NCBI GenBank assembly: GCA_965248675.1
Contig: CBDFJZ010000008.1
Location: 1,426,001-1,490,000, forward strand
Length of the DNA: 64,000 nt
Source of the DNA: UBA6627 sp965248675
Lineage (GTDB): Bacteria; Chloroflexota; Dehalococcoidia; UBA2979
Reading direction: 5' to 3'
Both the position numbers and the translations under genes were made by a program. The notes beneath the pieces are model-generated. The model searched no databases. It had not been told where the DNA came from and saw only the letters and a program-made list of their open reading frames with translations. Position 1 is the stretch's first letter, and each line of letters opens with the position of its first letter. Positions 50,380 through 59,369 of this stretch are shown in pieces.

Positions 50380-51327
50380 ATGAACACGAGCAAACAGGTC
50401 AACGCGATGATCGGCCTCATGTTCCTGGTCGCCGTGTTCTACGCCGCGAACCTGCTCAACGAACCGAACCGCCTGGAGACCGCGATCGAGCATGAGACCG
50501 AGGTCTTCGTCGAGCGCGGCGCCGAGATCTTCGTCGCGAACTGCCGCGCCTGCCACGGCCTCGAAGGGCTCGGCACCGAGGAGGGCGCGCTCGCGCCGGC
50601 GCTGAATACCCCCGCGTTCCTGATCCTCGGCGAGAACAACGCCTTTGGCCTGGACGCGACCGCCGAGGGCGTTGCGGAGGGCATTCGCGACTTCCTCGGC
50701 AACACGATCGCCTGCGGGCGCACGAACTCGCTGATGCCCGTCTGGTCCGAGCATTTTGGCGGTCCGCTCTCGGACCAGCAGATCGACTATGTCGTCACGC
50801 TGATCACCGAGGGGCGCTGGGATCTCGTTGAGGAGTTGGGCCACGAGGAGGATTCGCACCAAGATCCGCCTGCCACGCGGGACGACGTCCTCGCTGATGG
50901 CAGCGGGCTCGCTCTGACGTCCGAGAACTGCGGCCAGTACAACGCGATCACGGCACGGCCGTTCCGCGAACGCGATCCGTTCGCCGCCACGCCCCCGGCA
51001 GGCGAAACGCCCCCGTCCGGCGAGACGCCCGAGCCCGGTGGAACACCCGATGGCGGCGGACCGGAGGACGCACTCGTACAGGGCATCCCGGTGGGCGAGT
51101 ACTACTCCTCGTTGTGCGTGAACTGCCACGGCGCAGACCGGGGTGGAATCACTGGCCTCGGATCGCCGTTGACGCCCGCCGCGCTGACGGAACCCGACGC
51201 GTTCTACATCGAGACGATCAAGAACGGCCGGCCGGGGACCGCGATGCTGCCCTACGGCGGCGGCGTGGAGCTCACCGACGACGAGGTCCAGGCGATCATC
51301 ACCTGGGCGAAGAGCACGGAACCATAG
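50380..51327 (+). CDS. Membrane-anchored diheme cytochrome c
   Basis: A 315-residue protein with an N-terminal membrane helix (residues about 8-24), then two c-type heme sites: CRACH in a first domain (about 40-130) and CVNCH in a second (about 235-315), separated by a Pro/Gly/Thr-rich linker with TPPSGETPEPGG-like repeats. Axial Met candidates are in NSLMPVW and GTAMLPYGG. As the last gene of the b-Rieske operon it is the probable electron acceptor of the complex, replacing cytochrome c1 or f. Confidence 0.92.
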   Translation: MNTSKQVNAMIGLMFLVAVFYAANLLNEPNRLETAIEHETEVFVERGAEIFVANCRACHGLEGLGTEEGALAPALNTPAFLILGENNAFGLDATAEGVAEGIRDFLGNTIACGRTNSLMPVWSEHFGGPLSDQQIDYVVTLITEGRWDLVEELGHEEDSHQDPPATRDDVLADGSGLALTSENCGQYNAITARPFRERDPFAATPPAGETPPSGETPEPGGTPDGGGPEDALVQGIPVGEYYSSLCVNCHGADRGGITGLGSPLTPAALTEPDAFYIETIKNGRPGTAMLPYGGGVELTDDEVQAIITWAKSTEP

Positions 51328-51423
51328 CGCACAACACCTGGTCGGTTCTGGATCGTGAGCGTTCGGCTGACTAGGCTGACCGTTCGACTGACTGGCGTTC
51401 GCGCTGAAATCACCGGGGGAAAG

Positions 51424-51543
51424 ATGGCGGCGATTACAGGTAAGCGTTACCGGTGCCCCAGCTGCGGCGCGGAGTTCATCGTGACCCGCGGCTCGGACGA
51501 GGGCGAGCTGCGCTGCGGCGAAGAGCCGCTCGAACAGCTGTAG
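51424..51543 (+). CDS. Small zinc-ribbon/desulforedoxin-like protein
   Basis: A 39-residue protein, GKRYRCPSCGAEF then LRCGEEPLE. The CxxC plus later CG resembles the desulforedoxin fold (CxxC...CCG) with one Cys lost. GGGGGAAAG precedes ATG 51424. A frame-extended start at 51355 is less likely. It is followed 18 bp on by a similar small gene. Confidence 0.6.
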   Translation: MAAITGKRYRCPSCGAEFIVTRGSDEGELRCGEEPLEQL

Positions 51544-51561
51544 GCGCGGGAGGACACCGTC

Positions 51562-51705
51562 ATGGCCGTGGCTCTGGGCAAGCGCTACAAGGACGAAAGC
51601 ACCGGCATCGAGGTGCTGTGTATCAAGCCGGGTGATTGCAATCTCAACGTCGATGCACGCGGCATGGAAGAGCTGCAGCCGAAGGTGCTGCCCTCCGCGG
51701 ACTAG
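51562..51705 (+). CDS. Small protein paralogous to the preceding ribbon protein
   Basis: A 47-residue protein from ATG 51562 with GGGAGGA ahead: MAVALGKRYKDESTGIEVLC and a tail. It shares the GKRY start and overall length with its neighbour but lacks the CxxC (Asp-Glu-Ser-Thr instead), keeping two single Cys. The two look like a duplicated pair in which one copy lost metal binding. Confidence 0.55.
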   Translation: MAVALGKRYKDESTGIEVLCIKPGDCNLNVDARGMEELQPKVLPSAD

Positions 51706-51847
51706 CCGATTGCTCAGGGCTTCTTCGCGTTGACGCGCGGCCAGGCCCACTCTACGCTCACAGTTGCGCGCCAGATGGTGCGCATCGCTACGACTGGCGC
51801 CGAAACCACGCAGTGTCGTGCGTGCGCCGGGAAGGTCTTCCGAGGAC

Positions 51848-52060
51848 GTGGCCGAAGTCACCATTGGCGAATCCGAGTCGCTCGACGCCGCACTGCGTCG
51901 CTTCAACAAGCGCGTCCAGTCCGAGGGCATTCTGACCGCCGCCCGACGGCACGAGTACTACGAGAAGCCCTCCGAGAAGCGGAAGAAGAAGGAAGCCGCC
52001 CGGCGCCGGAAGCTCCGCAAGTCGATGATCAAGGCGCAGAAGCGGCGCGAGTTCTTCTAG
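51848..52060 (+). CDS. rpsU: 30S ribosomal protein S21
   Basis: The 70-residue product fits S21: TIGESESLDAALRRFNKRVQ, then a long basic helix (EKRKKKEAARRRKLRKS). GTG 51848 is the start by alignment; the open frame upstream is not part of the protein. S21 next to yqeY is a common bacterial arrangement. The protein is absent from most Actinobacteria, which helps exclude them as the source. Confidence 0.93.
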   Translation: MAEVTIGESESLDAALRRFNKRVQSEGILTAARRHEYYEKPSEKRKKKEAARRRKLRKSMIKAQKRREFF

Positions 52061-52175
52061 CCCCGGTTCTTCCTGTTGACATCTGTTCGCGCCGGCGCAC
52101 GAATGCTGGCCACTGGCGTCGTCATTCCGTGACTCGCCGCTATGATGTGGACACCCCCAGCCGATCGGAGCTGCC

Positions 52176-52625
52176 GTGACCCCCACCGCCGATTCGATCC
52201 GCGGCGAGATGCTCGCGGCGACCAAGTCCGGCGACCGAACGCGGCGCGACACGTTGCGGTTGCTGATCGCCGCCCTGGAGAACGGGCGGATCGAGGCGGG
52301 CCACGACCTGTCCGACGACGAGGCGCTCACGGTTTTGCAGAAGGAGGCGAAGCAGCGTCGTGACTCCATCCAGGAGTACCGCAAGGGGAACCGCGACGAC
52401 CTGGTGGCCGCCGAGCAGGAGGAGCTGGAGATCATCCAGGGCTACCTCCCGGAACAGCTGGACGCCGCGGAGGTCCGCCGCCTGGTCGAAGAGACGATCA
52501 GTGAAGTGGCCGCCGCAGGTCCTGACGACATGGGCAAGGTGATGGGCCCACTGATGCAGAAGCTGCACGGCCGCGCCGACGGGCGCGCCGCCAACGCGAT
52601 CGTGCGCGAGCTGCTCTCCGGCTGA
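52176..52625 (+). CDS. yqeY: GatB/YqeY domain protein
   Basis: A 149-residue helical protein: RGEMLAATKSGDRTRRDTLRLL, VLQKEAKQRRDSIQEYRKGNRDDL, and GKVMGPLMQKLHGRADGRAAN, the GatB tail domain that in GatCAB contacts tRNA. Stand-alone YqeY is of unknown role. GTG 52176; a TATGAT at 52141-52146 may be its -10. Confidence 0.92.
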   Translation: MTPTADSIRGEMLAATKSGDRTRRDTLRLLIAALENGRIEAGHDLSDDEALTVLQKEAKQRRDSIQEYRKGNRDDLVAAEQEELEIIQGYLPEQLDAAEVRRLVEETISEVAAAGPDDMGKVMGPLMQKLHGRADGRAANAIVRELLSG

Positions 52626-52657
52626 TCGCCGCCGGGCCTGCGCCCGGTACCAACCCG

Positions 52658-54967
52658 ATGAGCCAGCAACCCGCTCGCCCCCACCTCCCGCAGCTACCTC
52701 GCGCGGAAGGTCGCACCGCGGTCGTGTTCTTCGCCGCGCTGTTGGCGGCGCTGCTCTTCGCGGTCCTGTTCCCCTGGTTCCCGGGTGGTCAGGCGCTCGA
52801 CGTCGGAGCAACGGTGGAGCGCGACATCCTGGCGCCGCGGGACGCGAACTACGAGTCCTCGATTCTGACGCGGCAGCTGCGCGACGAACGCGCCGCCGAG
52901 GTCGCCGACGTCCTGGTCCTGGACACCGACCTCCGCGAGGCGCAGCTCGCCCGGCTGGACACGATCCTCGGCGAGATCGACTCGATCCGTGCGGACACGA
53001 ACCTGTCCGCGTCGGCGCGCGAGTCGGAGCTGCGGAGGATTCCGGGCACGGAGCTTTCACAACGCGCCGCGACGACGATCGTCTCCTCCGACTTCGCGCA
53101 GTGGCGGACGCTCTCCGCTGAGGCGCGCAACGCGCTGGGCAGCACCCTGGCTGGCTCGATCGCGGAGGATGAGGTGGCCAGCGCCCGCAGCCGCGCGGCC
53201 GGTCTGCTGTCGCCGGCCCTCGAGGCCGACCAGATCATCGCCCTGCGCGAGCTGATCGATCCGCTGATCGTCCCGACGCTGACGATCGACCAGGAGCGCA
53301 CGGAGCTGCTCCGTGCGGAGGCACGCGCGAACACCCCGCCCGTCCGCGTCGACTTCTCGCGTGGCGAACTGGTCGTCGACGAAGGCACCGTGCTCGACGA
53401 CGCGGGCGTCGAGGCGCTCGATCAGCTCGCGATCCGGTCGACCGGGATCGACTCGCAACAGATCGCCGCGACGGCGCTGATCGCGCTGCTCTCGGGCGCC
53501 GCGATCGTCGCCTACCTGATCGTCGGCCGGCCCGCCTCGGTGCGTGGCCCACGGAGGATCGTGCTGCTCGGTCTGCTGCTGATCGTGCCTGTCGCGACCG
53601 CGAAGTTCGCGCTCCCGCTGGTCGCGCCGGACCTCGATCGGCACTTCCTCGCGCACGCGTTGCCGCTCGCCGCGGGGCCGATCGCGGCAGCGGTGCTGCT
53701 CGACGTGACCGTGGCGATCCTGCTCTCGGCGATCCTCGCCGGGCTGATCGTGTTCATGAGCGTCTACGCCCCCGGGCTTGACGCCGGCGGCGCGGCGGCG
53801 CAACTCGAGACCGCGCGCCTCGCCCTCGGCACGCTCGCCGGGGCGCTGGCCGGCGTCTTCGTCGCGGCGAACGCCCATCGGCTGCAACGCTTCCTCGCGG
53901 CGGGAATCGCGGCGGCGGCGGCCTCGGGGCTGGCGGTCTTGCCGATCTGGCTGATCGACTCGGATGGCGGTCTCGTCGACCTGGTCTGGCTGGCCGGCGC
54001 GGTCGCGGCCAGTGGGGTGCTGTCGGCGCTGATCGGCGTCGGCGCCTTCGTGCTGCTGAGCCGCCCGTTCGGGATCATCACACGCGTCGAGCTGATGGAG
54101 CTCGCCCAGTTGAGCCAGCCGCTGCTGCGGCGCCTCCAGGACGAGGCGCCGGGGACCTTCCAGCACTCGATCCTCGTCGGCAACCTCGCTGAACGGGCCG
54201 CCGATCGGATCGGCGCGGACCCGCTGCTCGCGCGCGTCGGCGCTTACTACCACGACATCGGCAAGCTGACCGCGCCCGGCTTCTTCATCGAGAACACCGG
54301 GAGCGAGGAGAACCCGCACGAGGGCCTCGATCCGCTGCAGAGCACGCGTGTGATCATGCAGCACGTGACGGGTGGCGTGGAGCTCGCGCGGCGCTCCGGC
54401 CTGCCGGACGTGCTGATCCAGTTCATCCGCCAGCACCACGGCCGGCGCCTGGTCAGCTTCTTCTATCGCCGGGCTGCGGAGGTCGATCCCGAAATCGAGC
54501 CCGATCTGTTCCGTTACCCCGGTCCACGACCGCAGTCCCGCGAGGCCGCGCTGGTGATGCTCGCCGACAGTTGCGAGGCGGCGACGCGCGCGAGCGGCGA
54601 CCGCAGCGACGATCGCATCCGCGAGATCGTCGCCGACACCTTCCGCGAGCGCATCGACGAGGGCGAGTTCGACGAGTCGCCGATCTCGCTCCGCGACCTC
54701 GGGATCGTGCGCGAGGCGTACGTCGCCACGCTGACGGCGGTCTTCCACCCGCGGGTCGAGTACCCCGAACCAACCGAGCGCGAGCTCGAGGCGCGCGGGC
54801 GGTCCTCGAGCGACGGGCGCCCGGGTGCGAACGGCGCCGGGACGGCGGTGGCGGACGACGTCGACGAGGGCGTCGTCGAGGCGCCGATCGAGCCGCCGGA
54901 ACGGCGGCGCCCGCCCGTCGTCGAGGCCGATCGTGCGGCGAACGAGCTGGGCGAAGACGACAACTGA
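52658..54967 (+). CDS. 7TM-HD family phosphodiesterase (PgpH-like)
   Basis: A 769-residue membrane enzyme: one N-terminal helix (about 25-42), an extracytoplasmic domain (about 45-265) with coiled-coil character, seven membrane helices (about 270-465) and a cytoplasmic HD domain (about 490-690). HD residues are visible in YYHDIGKLTAPGFF and IRQHHGRRL. Characterised members (PgpH of Listeria) hydrolyse cyclic di-AMP. The acidic/Arg-rich last 75 residues are unlike the core and may be disordered. In many bacteria this gene lies by ybeY; here it follows yqeY. Confidence 0.9.
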   Translation: MSQQPARPHLPQLPRAEGRTAVVFFAALLAALLFAVLFPWFPGGQALDVGATVERDILAPRDANYESSILTRQLRDERAAEVADVLVLDTDLREAQLARLDTILGEIDSIRADTNLSASARESELRRIPGTELSQRAATTIVSSDFAQWRTLSAEARNALGSTLAGSIAEDEVASARSRAAGLLSPALEADQIIALRELIDPLIVPTLTIDQERTELLRAEARANTPPVRVDFSRGELVVDEGTVLDDAGVEALDQLAIRSTGIDSQQIAATALIALLSGAAIVAYLIVGRPASVRGPRRIVLLGLLLIVPVATAKFALPLVAPDLDRHFLAHALPLAAGPIAAAVLLDVTVAILLSAILAGLIVFMSVYAPGLDAGGAAAQLETARLALGTLAGALAGVFVAANAHRLQRFLAAGIAAAAASGLAVLPIWLIDSDGGLVDLVWLAGAVAASGVLSALIGVGAFVLLSRPFGIITRVELMELAQLSQPLLRRLQDEAPGTFQHSILVGNLAERAADRIGADPLLARVGAYYHDIGKLTAPGFFIENTGSEENPHEGLDPLQSTRVIMQHVTGGVELARRSGLPDVLIQFIRQHHGRRLVSFFYRRAAEVDPEIEPDLFRYPGPRPQSREAALVMLADSCEAATRASGDRSDDRIREIVADTFRERIDEGEFDESPISLRDLGIVREAYVATLTAVFHPRVEYPEPTERELEARGRSSSDGRPGANGAGTAVADDVDEGVVEAPIEPPERRRPPVVEADRAANELGEDDN

Positions 54968-55064
54968 GGTTGCCCCGAGGCGGCGCGCCGGTCGAGCGAA
55001 CGCTGGGTCGCCACTATCCTCGGGATCTCGAATTCCTGGCGAACTCTCTCAGCGAGGAGCGGCG

Positions 55065-55760
55065 ATGCGGGCAGCGGTGGTCGTGTTTCCCGGCACCTGG
55101 AGCGACCGCGACTGCGAGTGGGCGCTGCAGCAGGTCGGCATCGAGTCGCGGCGGGTCTGGCACCGCGATCCGGTGCACTTCGATCGCGACGAGCTGGTCG
55201 TGCTCCCCGGCGGTTTCTCCTACGGCGACTACCTGCGCTGCGGCGCGCTCGCGCGCTTCTCGCCGGTGATGAACGCGGTGCGCGATCACGCCGCCGAGGG
55301 CGGCCTGGTGATCGGCATCTGTAACGGCTTTCAGATCCTCTGCGAAGCGGGAATGCTGCCCGGCGTGCTGATGCGCAACGCCTCGCTAGAGTTCCGCTGC
55401 CAGGACAGCCTGCTGCGCCCCGAGAGCCGCCGTTCGCCGTTCACCAGCGCCCTCGATCCGGCGCGTCCGCTCCGCGTCCCCGTCTCCCACGGCGAGGGCA
55501 ACTACTACGCGGACGGCGCCACCCTCGACCGCCTCGAAGCCGACGACCGCGTCGCCTTCCGCTACGTCGACACCGCTGGCGAGGCCACGCCCGAGGCCAA
55601 CCCGAACGGCTCGCTCCGCAACATCGCCGGCATCCTCAACGAGGGCGGCAACGTGCTCGGGATGATGCCCCACCCCGAGCGAGCCTGTGAGGCGCTCCTC
55701 GGCAACGGCGATGGCAACGCGATCTGGGAGTCGGCGCTGACCGCCCTCGTTCCGGCCTGA
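55065..55760 (+). CDS. purQ: Phosphoribosylformylglycinamidine synthase, glutaminase subunit
   Basis: Class I glutaminase that feeds ammonia to PurL. The 231-residue product has VVVFPGTWSDRDC, LPGGFSYGDYLRCGALARF, the nucleophile Cys in GICNGFQIL and His/Glu in MMPHPERACE. GAGGAGC precedes ATG 55065. Separated from purL by the DUF4389 gene; purS is not visible. Confidence 0.95.
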   Translation: MRAAVVVFPGTWSDRDCEWALQQVGIESRRVWHRDPVHFDRDELVVLPGGFSYGDYLRCGALARFSPVMNAVRDHAAEGGLVIGICNGFQILCEAGMLPGVLMRNASLEFRCQDSLLRPESRRSPFTSALDPARPLRVPVSHGEGNYYADGATLDRLEADDRVAFRYVDTAGEATPEANPNGSLRNIAGILNEGGNVLGMMPHPERACEALLGNGDGNAIWESALTALVPA

Positions 55761-55795
55761 CGCCTAGTGGTCCGTACTCGTTACCTACCGCCCAC

Positions 55796-55819
55796 GTGAA
55801 CGGACGTGATATTGTTCAC
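55796..55819 (+). promoter_or_regulatory. Inverted repeat upstream of the DUF4389 gene
   Basis: GTGAAC (55796-55801) and GTTCAC (55814-55819) form a perfect 6-bp repeat separated by 12 bp, about 40 bp before the gene. It overlaps a GATATT that could be a -10, so it may be an operator. Confidence 0.3.
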
Positions 55820-55857
55820 TCGCTGCGCGCGTGAGCGTGTAGGGGAGGACAGAACAA

Positions 55858-56442
55858 ATGGCGACTCAGCCTGCTATCGCTGACTACCCGGTCCGCTTCG
55901 AAGTCATGTACCCCGTGGGACAGAACCGGTGGATGATCCTGATCCGCTGGCTACTCGCGATGCCCCACCTCATTGTCATTTACTTCCTGAGTATCGTTGC
56001 CGCCTTCGTCGGCTTGATCGCCTGGTTCGCCATCTTGTTCACCGGCCGCTATCCCGCCGGTATGTTCGATTTCGTCGTTGGTGTGAACCGGTGGAGCAAC
56101 AACGTGAGCGCTTACATGTTGTTCCATAACGCCTATCCGCCCTTCTCGATGGATGAGGGGGAGTACGAGCCGATGCTGTACACCGTCGAGCGCCAGGAGC
56201 GCTACAGCAGGTTGCTGATCTTCGTGAAGTGGCTCCTGGTGATCCCAAATGTCATCGTCTACCTGGTGCTGGTGTTCGTCGCGGAGATTGTCTATTTCGT
56301 CATGGTGTTCGCCGTGTTGATCACCGGCCGCTATCCGCGAGGGATGTTCGACTTCGTGGTTGGCGTTGGACACTGGGGCGCTCGGGCCAACGCCTACGCC
56401 GGGCTGCTCACCGACCGCTACCCACCCTTTTCGATGCAGTAG
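55858..56442 (+). CDS. DUF4389 membrane protein
   Basis: A 194-residue protein made of two similar halves, each with an amphipathic start, one or two membrane helices and the motif TGRYPAGMFDFVVGVNRW (first) or TGRYPRGMFDFVVGVGHW (second), followed by YPPFSM. This internal duplication is characteristic of DUF4389. Function unknown. Codon use is visibly less GC-biased than in the neighbours. GGGGAGGA lies before the ATG. Confidence 0.87.
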   Translation: MATQPAIADYPVRFEVMYPVGQNRWMILIRWLLAMPHLIVIYFLSIVAAFVGLIAWFAILFTGRYPAGMFDFVVGVNRWSNNVSAYMLFHNAYPPFSMDEGEYEPMLYTVERQERYSRLLIFVKWLLVIPNVIVYLVLVFVAEIVYFVMVFAVLITGRYPRGMFDFVVGVGHWGARANAYAGLLTDRYPPFSMQ

Positions 56443-56529
56443 CCGGATCCCGAGGGCGGGCGCCCGCGCCGCCTGACCCTCTCGCGCCCCGGTGCTAGCC
56501 TGGCGGTCTCCCCGCCGGCAGGAGTTTCG

Positions 56530-58740
56530 ATGGCCGTCGACGACGTCGCGCTCGAGCAGGTCGCGATGACCCGCGACGAGTACGCGCGGCTGCTCGACAT
56601 GCTCGATCGCGAGCCGACCGAGGTGGAACTAGGCATCGTCGGCGCGCTCTGGTCCGAGCACTGCGGCTACAAGCACTCGCGCCCGCTGTTCCACCACTTC
56701 CCGACCGAGGGTTCGTACGTGCTGACGAAAGTCGGCGAGGAGAACGCCGGCGCGATCGACCTCGGTGACGGATGGTGCGCCGTCTTCAAGATGGAGTCAC
56801 ACAACCACCCCTCCGCGATCGAGCCGTACGAGGGCGCCGCGACCGGCGTCGGCGGCATCCTCCGCGACATCTTCGCGATGGGCATGCGTCCGATCGCGCT
56901 GCTCGACTCGCTGCGCTTCGGCCCGCTGACCGACGCGACGAACCGCCACCTCTTCAACGGCGTCGTCGCCGGGATTGGCGGTTACGGCAACTGCATCGGC
57001 GTGCCCACGGTCGGCGGCGAGGTCCAGTTCGACGAGTCCTACTCCGGCAACCCGCTCGTCAACGCGATGTGCGTCGGCGTCGGCCGGCGCGAGCACCTGC
57101 TCTCCGCCAGCGCCGCGGGGCCCGGCAATCCGCTGGTGCTGGTCGGCGCCGACACGGGGCGCGACGGCATCCACGGCGCCACGTTCGCCTCCGTCGAGCT
57201 CGACGAGGACTCCGACGAACGCCGGCCCGCCGTGCAGGTCGGCAACCCGTTCCTCGAGAAGCTGCTGCTCGAGGCCTGCGTCGAACTCGCCGAGGAGCAC
57301 GGCGACTGGATCGAGGGCCTGCAGGACCTCGGCGCGGCCGGGCTGACCTCGAGCTCCGTGGAGGCGGCGGCGCGCGCCGGCACCGGCGTCGAGATCGACG
57401 TCGCGCTGGTCCCGAGGCGCGAGCAGGCGATGACGCCGTACGAGGTGATGCTGTCGGAGTCGCAGGAGCGGATGCTCGTGATCCCGAAGCGCGCACACCT
57501 CGACGCGGTGCTCGCCCTCTTCCGCCGCTGGGAGATCCACGCCGACGTGATCGGCGCTGTCACCGACGACGGCATGGTCACGATCCGCGACGGCGACGAG
57601 GTCGTCGCGCGGCTCCCGGTCGATGTCCCGACGGATCCGCCGATGTACCCGCCCGCGGGCGTCCGCCCGCCCGAGCTGGACCGCTGGCAGGCCGAGGACC
57701 TCGAGGCGTTGCCGGACGTCGGCGACCCGACGGCTGCCCTCCTCGCGTTGCTTGCGGACACCAACATCGCGAGCCGCCGCTCGATCTACCGTCAGTACGA
57801 CCACCAGGTGCTGAACAACACCGTCGTCAAGCCCGGCGGCGACGCGGCCGTGCTGCGCGTCAAGGGCTCGACCAAGGGCGTCGCCGTCGCCACCGACGGC
57901 AACGGCCGCTTTGTCGGCCTCGAGCCGCGCGTCGGCGCCGCGATCGCGGTCGCCGAGGCCGCGCGCAACGTCGTCGCGACCGGCGCTCGTCCCGCCGCCG
58001 TCACCGACTGCCTCAACTTCGGCAACCCCGAGAAGCCGGACGTCGCCTACCAGCTCGAGCAGGCGATCCTCGGGATCGCGGACGCCTGCAGCGCGCTCGG
58101 CACGCCGGTCGTCTCCGGCAACGCCTCGCTCTACAACGAGACCCCGAGCGGGCAGATCCTGCCGACGCCCGGGATCGGGATGCTCGGCGTGATCGACGAC
58201 GTCCATCAGACGCTGACCGCGACCCCCTCCGAGGGCGATCTGCTGATCCTGATCGGCGCGTCGGTCGCGCAGCCGGCAGCCGCGCTCGCGGGCTCGCAGT
58301 ACCTGACCGCCGCGCTCGGCCGCCTCGCCGGCCGTCCGGCGATCGACCTCGATCACGAGGCGGCGGTGCAGCGCCTCGTCCTCGACGCGCACGCGGCTGG
58401 CCGGCTGACCGCCGCCCACGACTGTTCCGACGGCGGTCTCGCCGTCGCGGTCGCGGAGATGTGCCTGGCTGCCGGCGCGGGGATCGAGGGCGGCGCCGTC
58501 GACCTCGGCCCACGGCGGGACGCCGCGCTGTTCGGCGAGGCGCAGTCCCGCTTCGTCGTCGCGGTCCGCTCCGAGGCGGACGCGGTCGACCTTGAGGCGC
58601 GCGCGGTGGCCGCCGGCATCCCGGCGGCACGACTCGGCGCGGTCAACGGCGTGCGGATTCGTCTCGGTGCCGTCGACCTCGACCTCGCCGCCGCGCGTGA
58701 CGCGTACGACGGCGGCCTCGAGCGGGCGCTCGCCGGCTAG
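56530..58740 (+). CDS. purL: Phosphoribosylformylglycinamidine synthase, large subunit
   Basis: Converts FGAR to FGAM with ATP and ammonia. The 736-residue product is the small PurL form: WSEHCGYKHSRPL, KMESHNHPSAIEPYEGAATG, GVVAGIGGYGNCIG, VQDLGAAGLTSS-like GLQDLGAAGLTSSSVE, and the C-terminal AHDCSDGGLAVAVAEM. An extended -10 TGCTAGCCT lies at 56493-56501, 28 bp before the ATG. It needs PurQ and normally PurS. Confidence 0.97.
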   Translation: MAVDDVALEQVAMTRDEYARLLDMLDREPTEVELGIVGALWSEHCGYKHSRPLFHHFPTEGSYVLTKVGEENAGAIDLGDGWCAVFKMESHNHPSAIEPYEGAATGVGGILRDIFAMGMRPIALLDSLRFGPLTDATNRHLFNGVVAGIGGYGNCIGVPTVGGEVQFDESYSGNPLVNAMCVGVGRREHLLSASAAGPGNPLVLVGADTGRDGIHGATFASVELDEDSDERRPAVQVGNPFLEKLLLEACVELAEEHGDWIEGLQDLGAAGLTSSSVEAAARAGTGVEIDVALVPRREQAMTPYEVMLSESQERMLVIPKRAHLDAVLALFRRWEIHADVIGAVTDDGMVTIRDGDEVVARLPVDVPTDPPMYPPAGVRPPELDRWQAEDLEALPDVGDPTAALLALLADTNIASRRSIYRQYDHQVLNNTVVKPGGDAAVLRVKGSTKGVAVATDGNGRFVGLEPRVGAAIAVAEAARNVVATGARPAAVTDCLNFGNPEKPDVAYQLEQAILGIADACSALGTPVVSGNASLYNETPSGQILPTPGIGMLGVIDDVHQTLTATPSEGDLLILIGASVAQPAAALAGSQYLTAALGRLAGRPAIDLDHEAAVQRLVLDAHAAGRLTAAHDCSDGGLAVAVAEMCLAAGAGIEGGAVDLGPRRDAALFGEAQSRFVVAVRSEADAVDLEARAVAAGIPAARLGAVNGVRIRLGAVDLDLAAARDAYDGGLERALAG

Positions 58741-58745
58741 CGGTC

Positions 58746-59267
58746 GTGGCGCGCTGGCTGGAGTTCAAGGCGATCGCGCCCAACCTGGTCGCGCTCGAGC
58801 AGCTCGCCCGCGACTTCGACGCCGAGTTCCTGCACGAACGACGCGAGCAAGACATCCACTTCGAATTTCCGGAAGGACTGCTGATCCTGCGCGAGCTGGA
58901 GCAGGCGTCGGCGGAGCTGCTCACCTACCAGCGCGCCGATTACGAGGGCCTCCAACTCACCGAGGCGGAGGTTGCCGAGGTGCGCGACATCCGCGAGGTG
59001 GCGGCGATGCTGCGCGGCCGCTTTGGCGTCCGCGTCGAGGTCGAGAAGACGCGCAAGACCTTCCTCTGGCGGGCCACCCGCATCCACCTCGACCAGGTCT
59101 TCCGCCTCGGGATGTTCATCGAGCTGGCGAGCGCGGTCGACGCCCGCGACGAGGCCGCGGCCGCGCTCGAGCTGCGCGAGGTGCTCGTGCGCCTGGGGAT
59201 GGAGCACGTCGCGTCGGAGCCGCGCGGGTACGCCGAGCTGATGCTGGCGGGGAACGCTCGCGACTGA
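58746..59267 (+). CDS. CYTH-domain protein (class IV adenylate cyclase-like)
   Basis: A 173-residue triphosphate-tunnel-fold protein. The N-terminal LEFKAIAPNL carries the ExExK-type Glu/Lys (weakly kept as EFK), with acidic and basic strands in VEVEKTRKTFLW and IHLDQVFRLGMFIELAS. CYTH enzymes act on triphosphates (adenylate cyclase CyaB, thiamine triphosphatase). Specificity unknown. GTG 58746, 5 bp after the purL stop. Confidence 0.82.
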   Translation: MARWLEFKAIAPNLVALEQLARDFDAEFLHERREQDIHFEFPEGLLILRELEQASAELLTYQRADYEGLQLTEAEVAEVRDIREVAAMLRGRFGVRVEVEKTRKTFLWRATRIHLDQVFRLGMFIELASAVDARDEAAAALELREVLVRLGMEHVASEPRGYAELMLAGNARD

Positions 59268-59369
59268 CGACGTGCGCTCGGCGAACTCCCCGGAACCGAT
59301 GCTCCGCCACCGGTGTATCAGAGCTGTGATCGGCTGCGTGACGGGCGGTACCCGACGGAGGAGTCTCGG

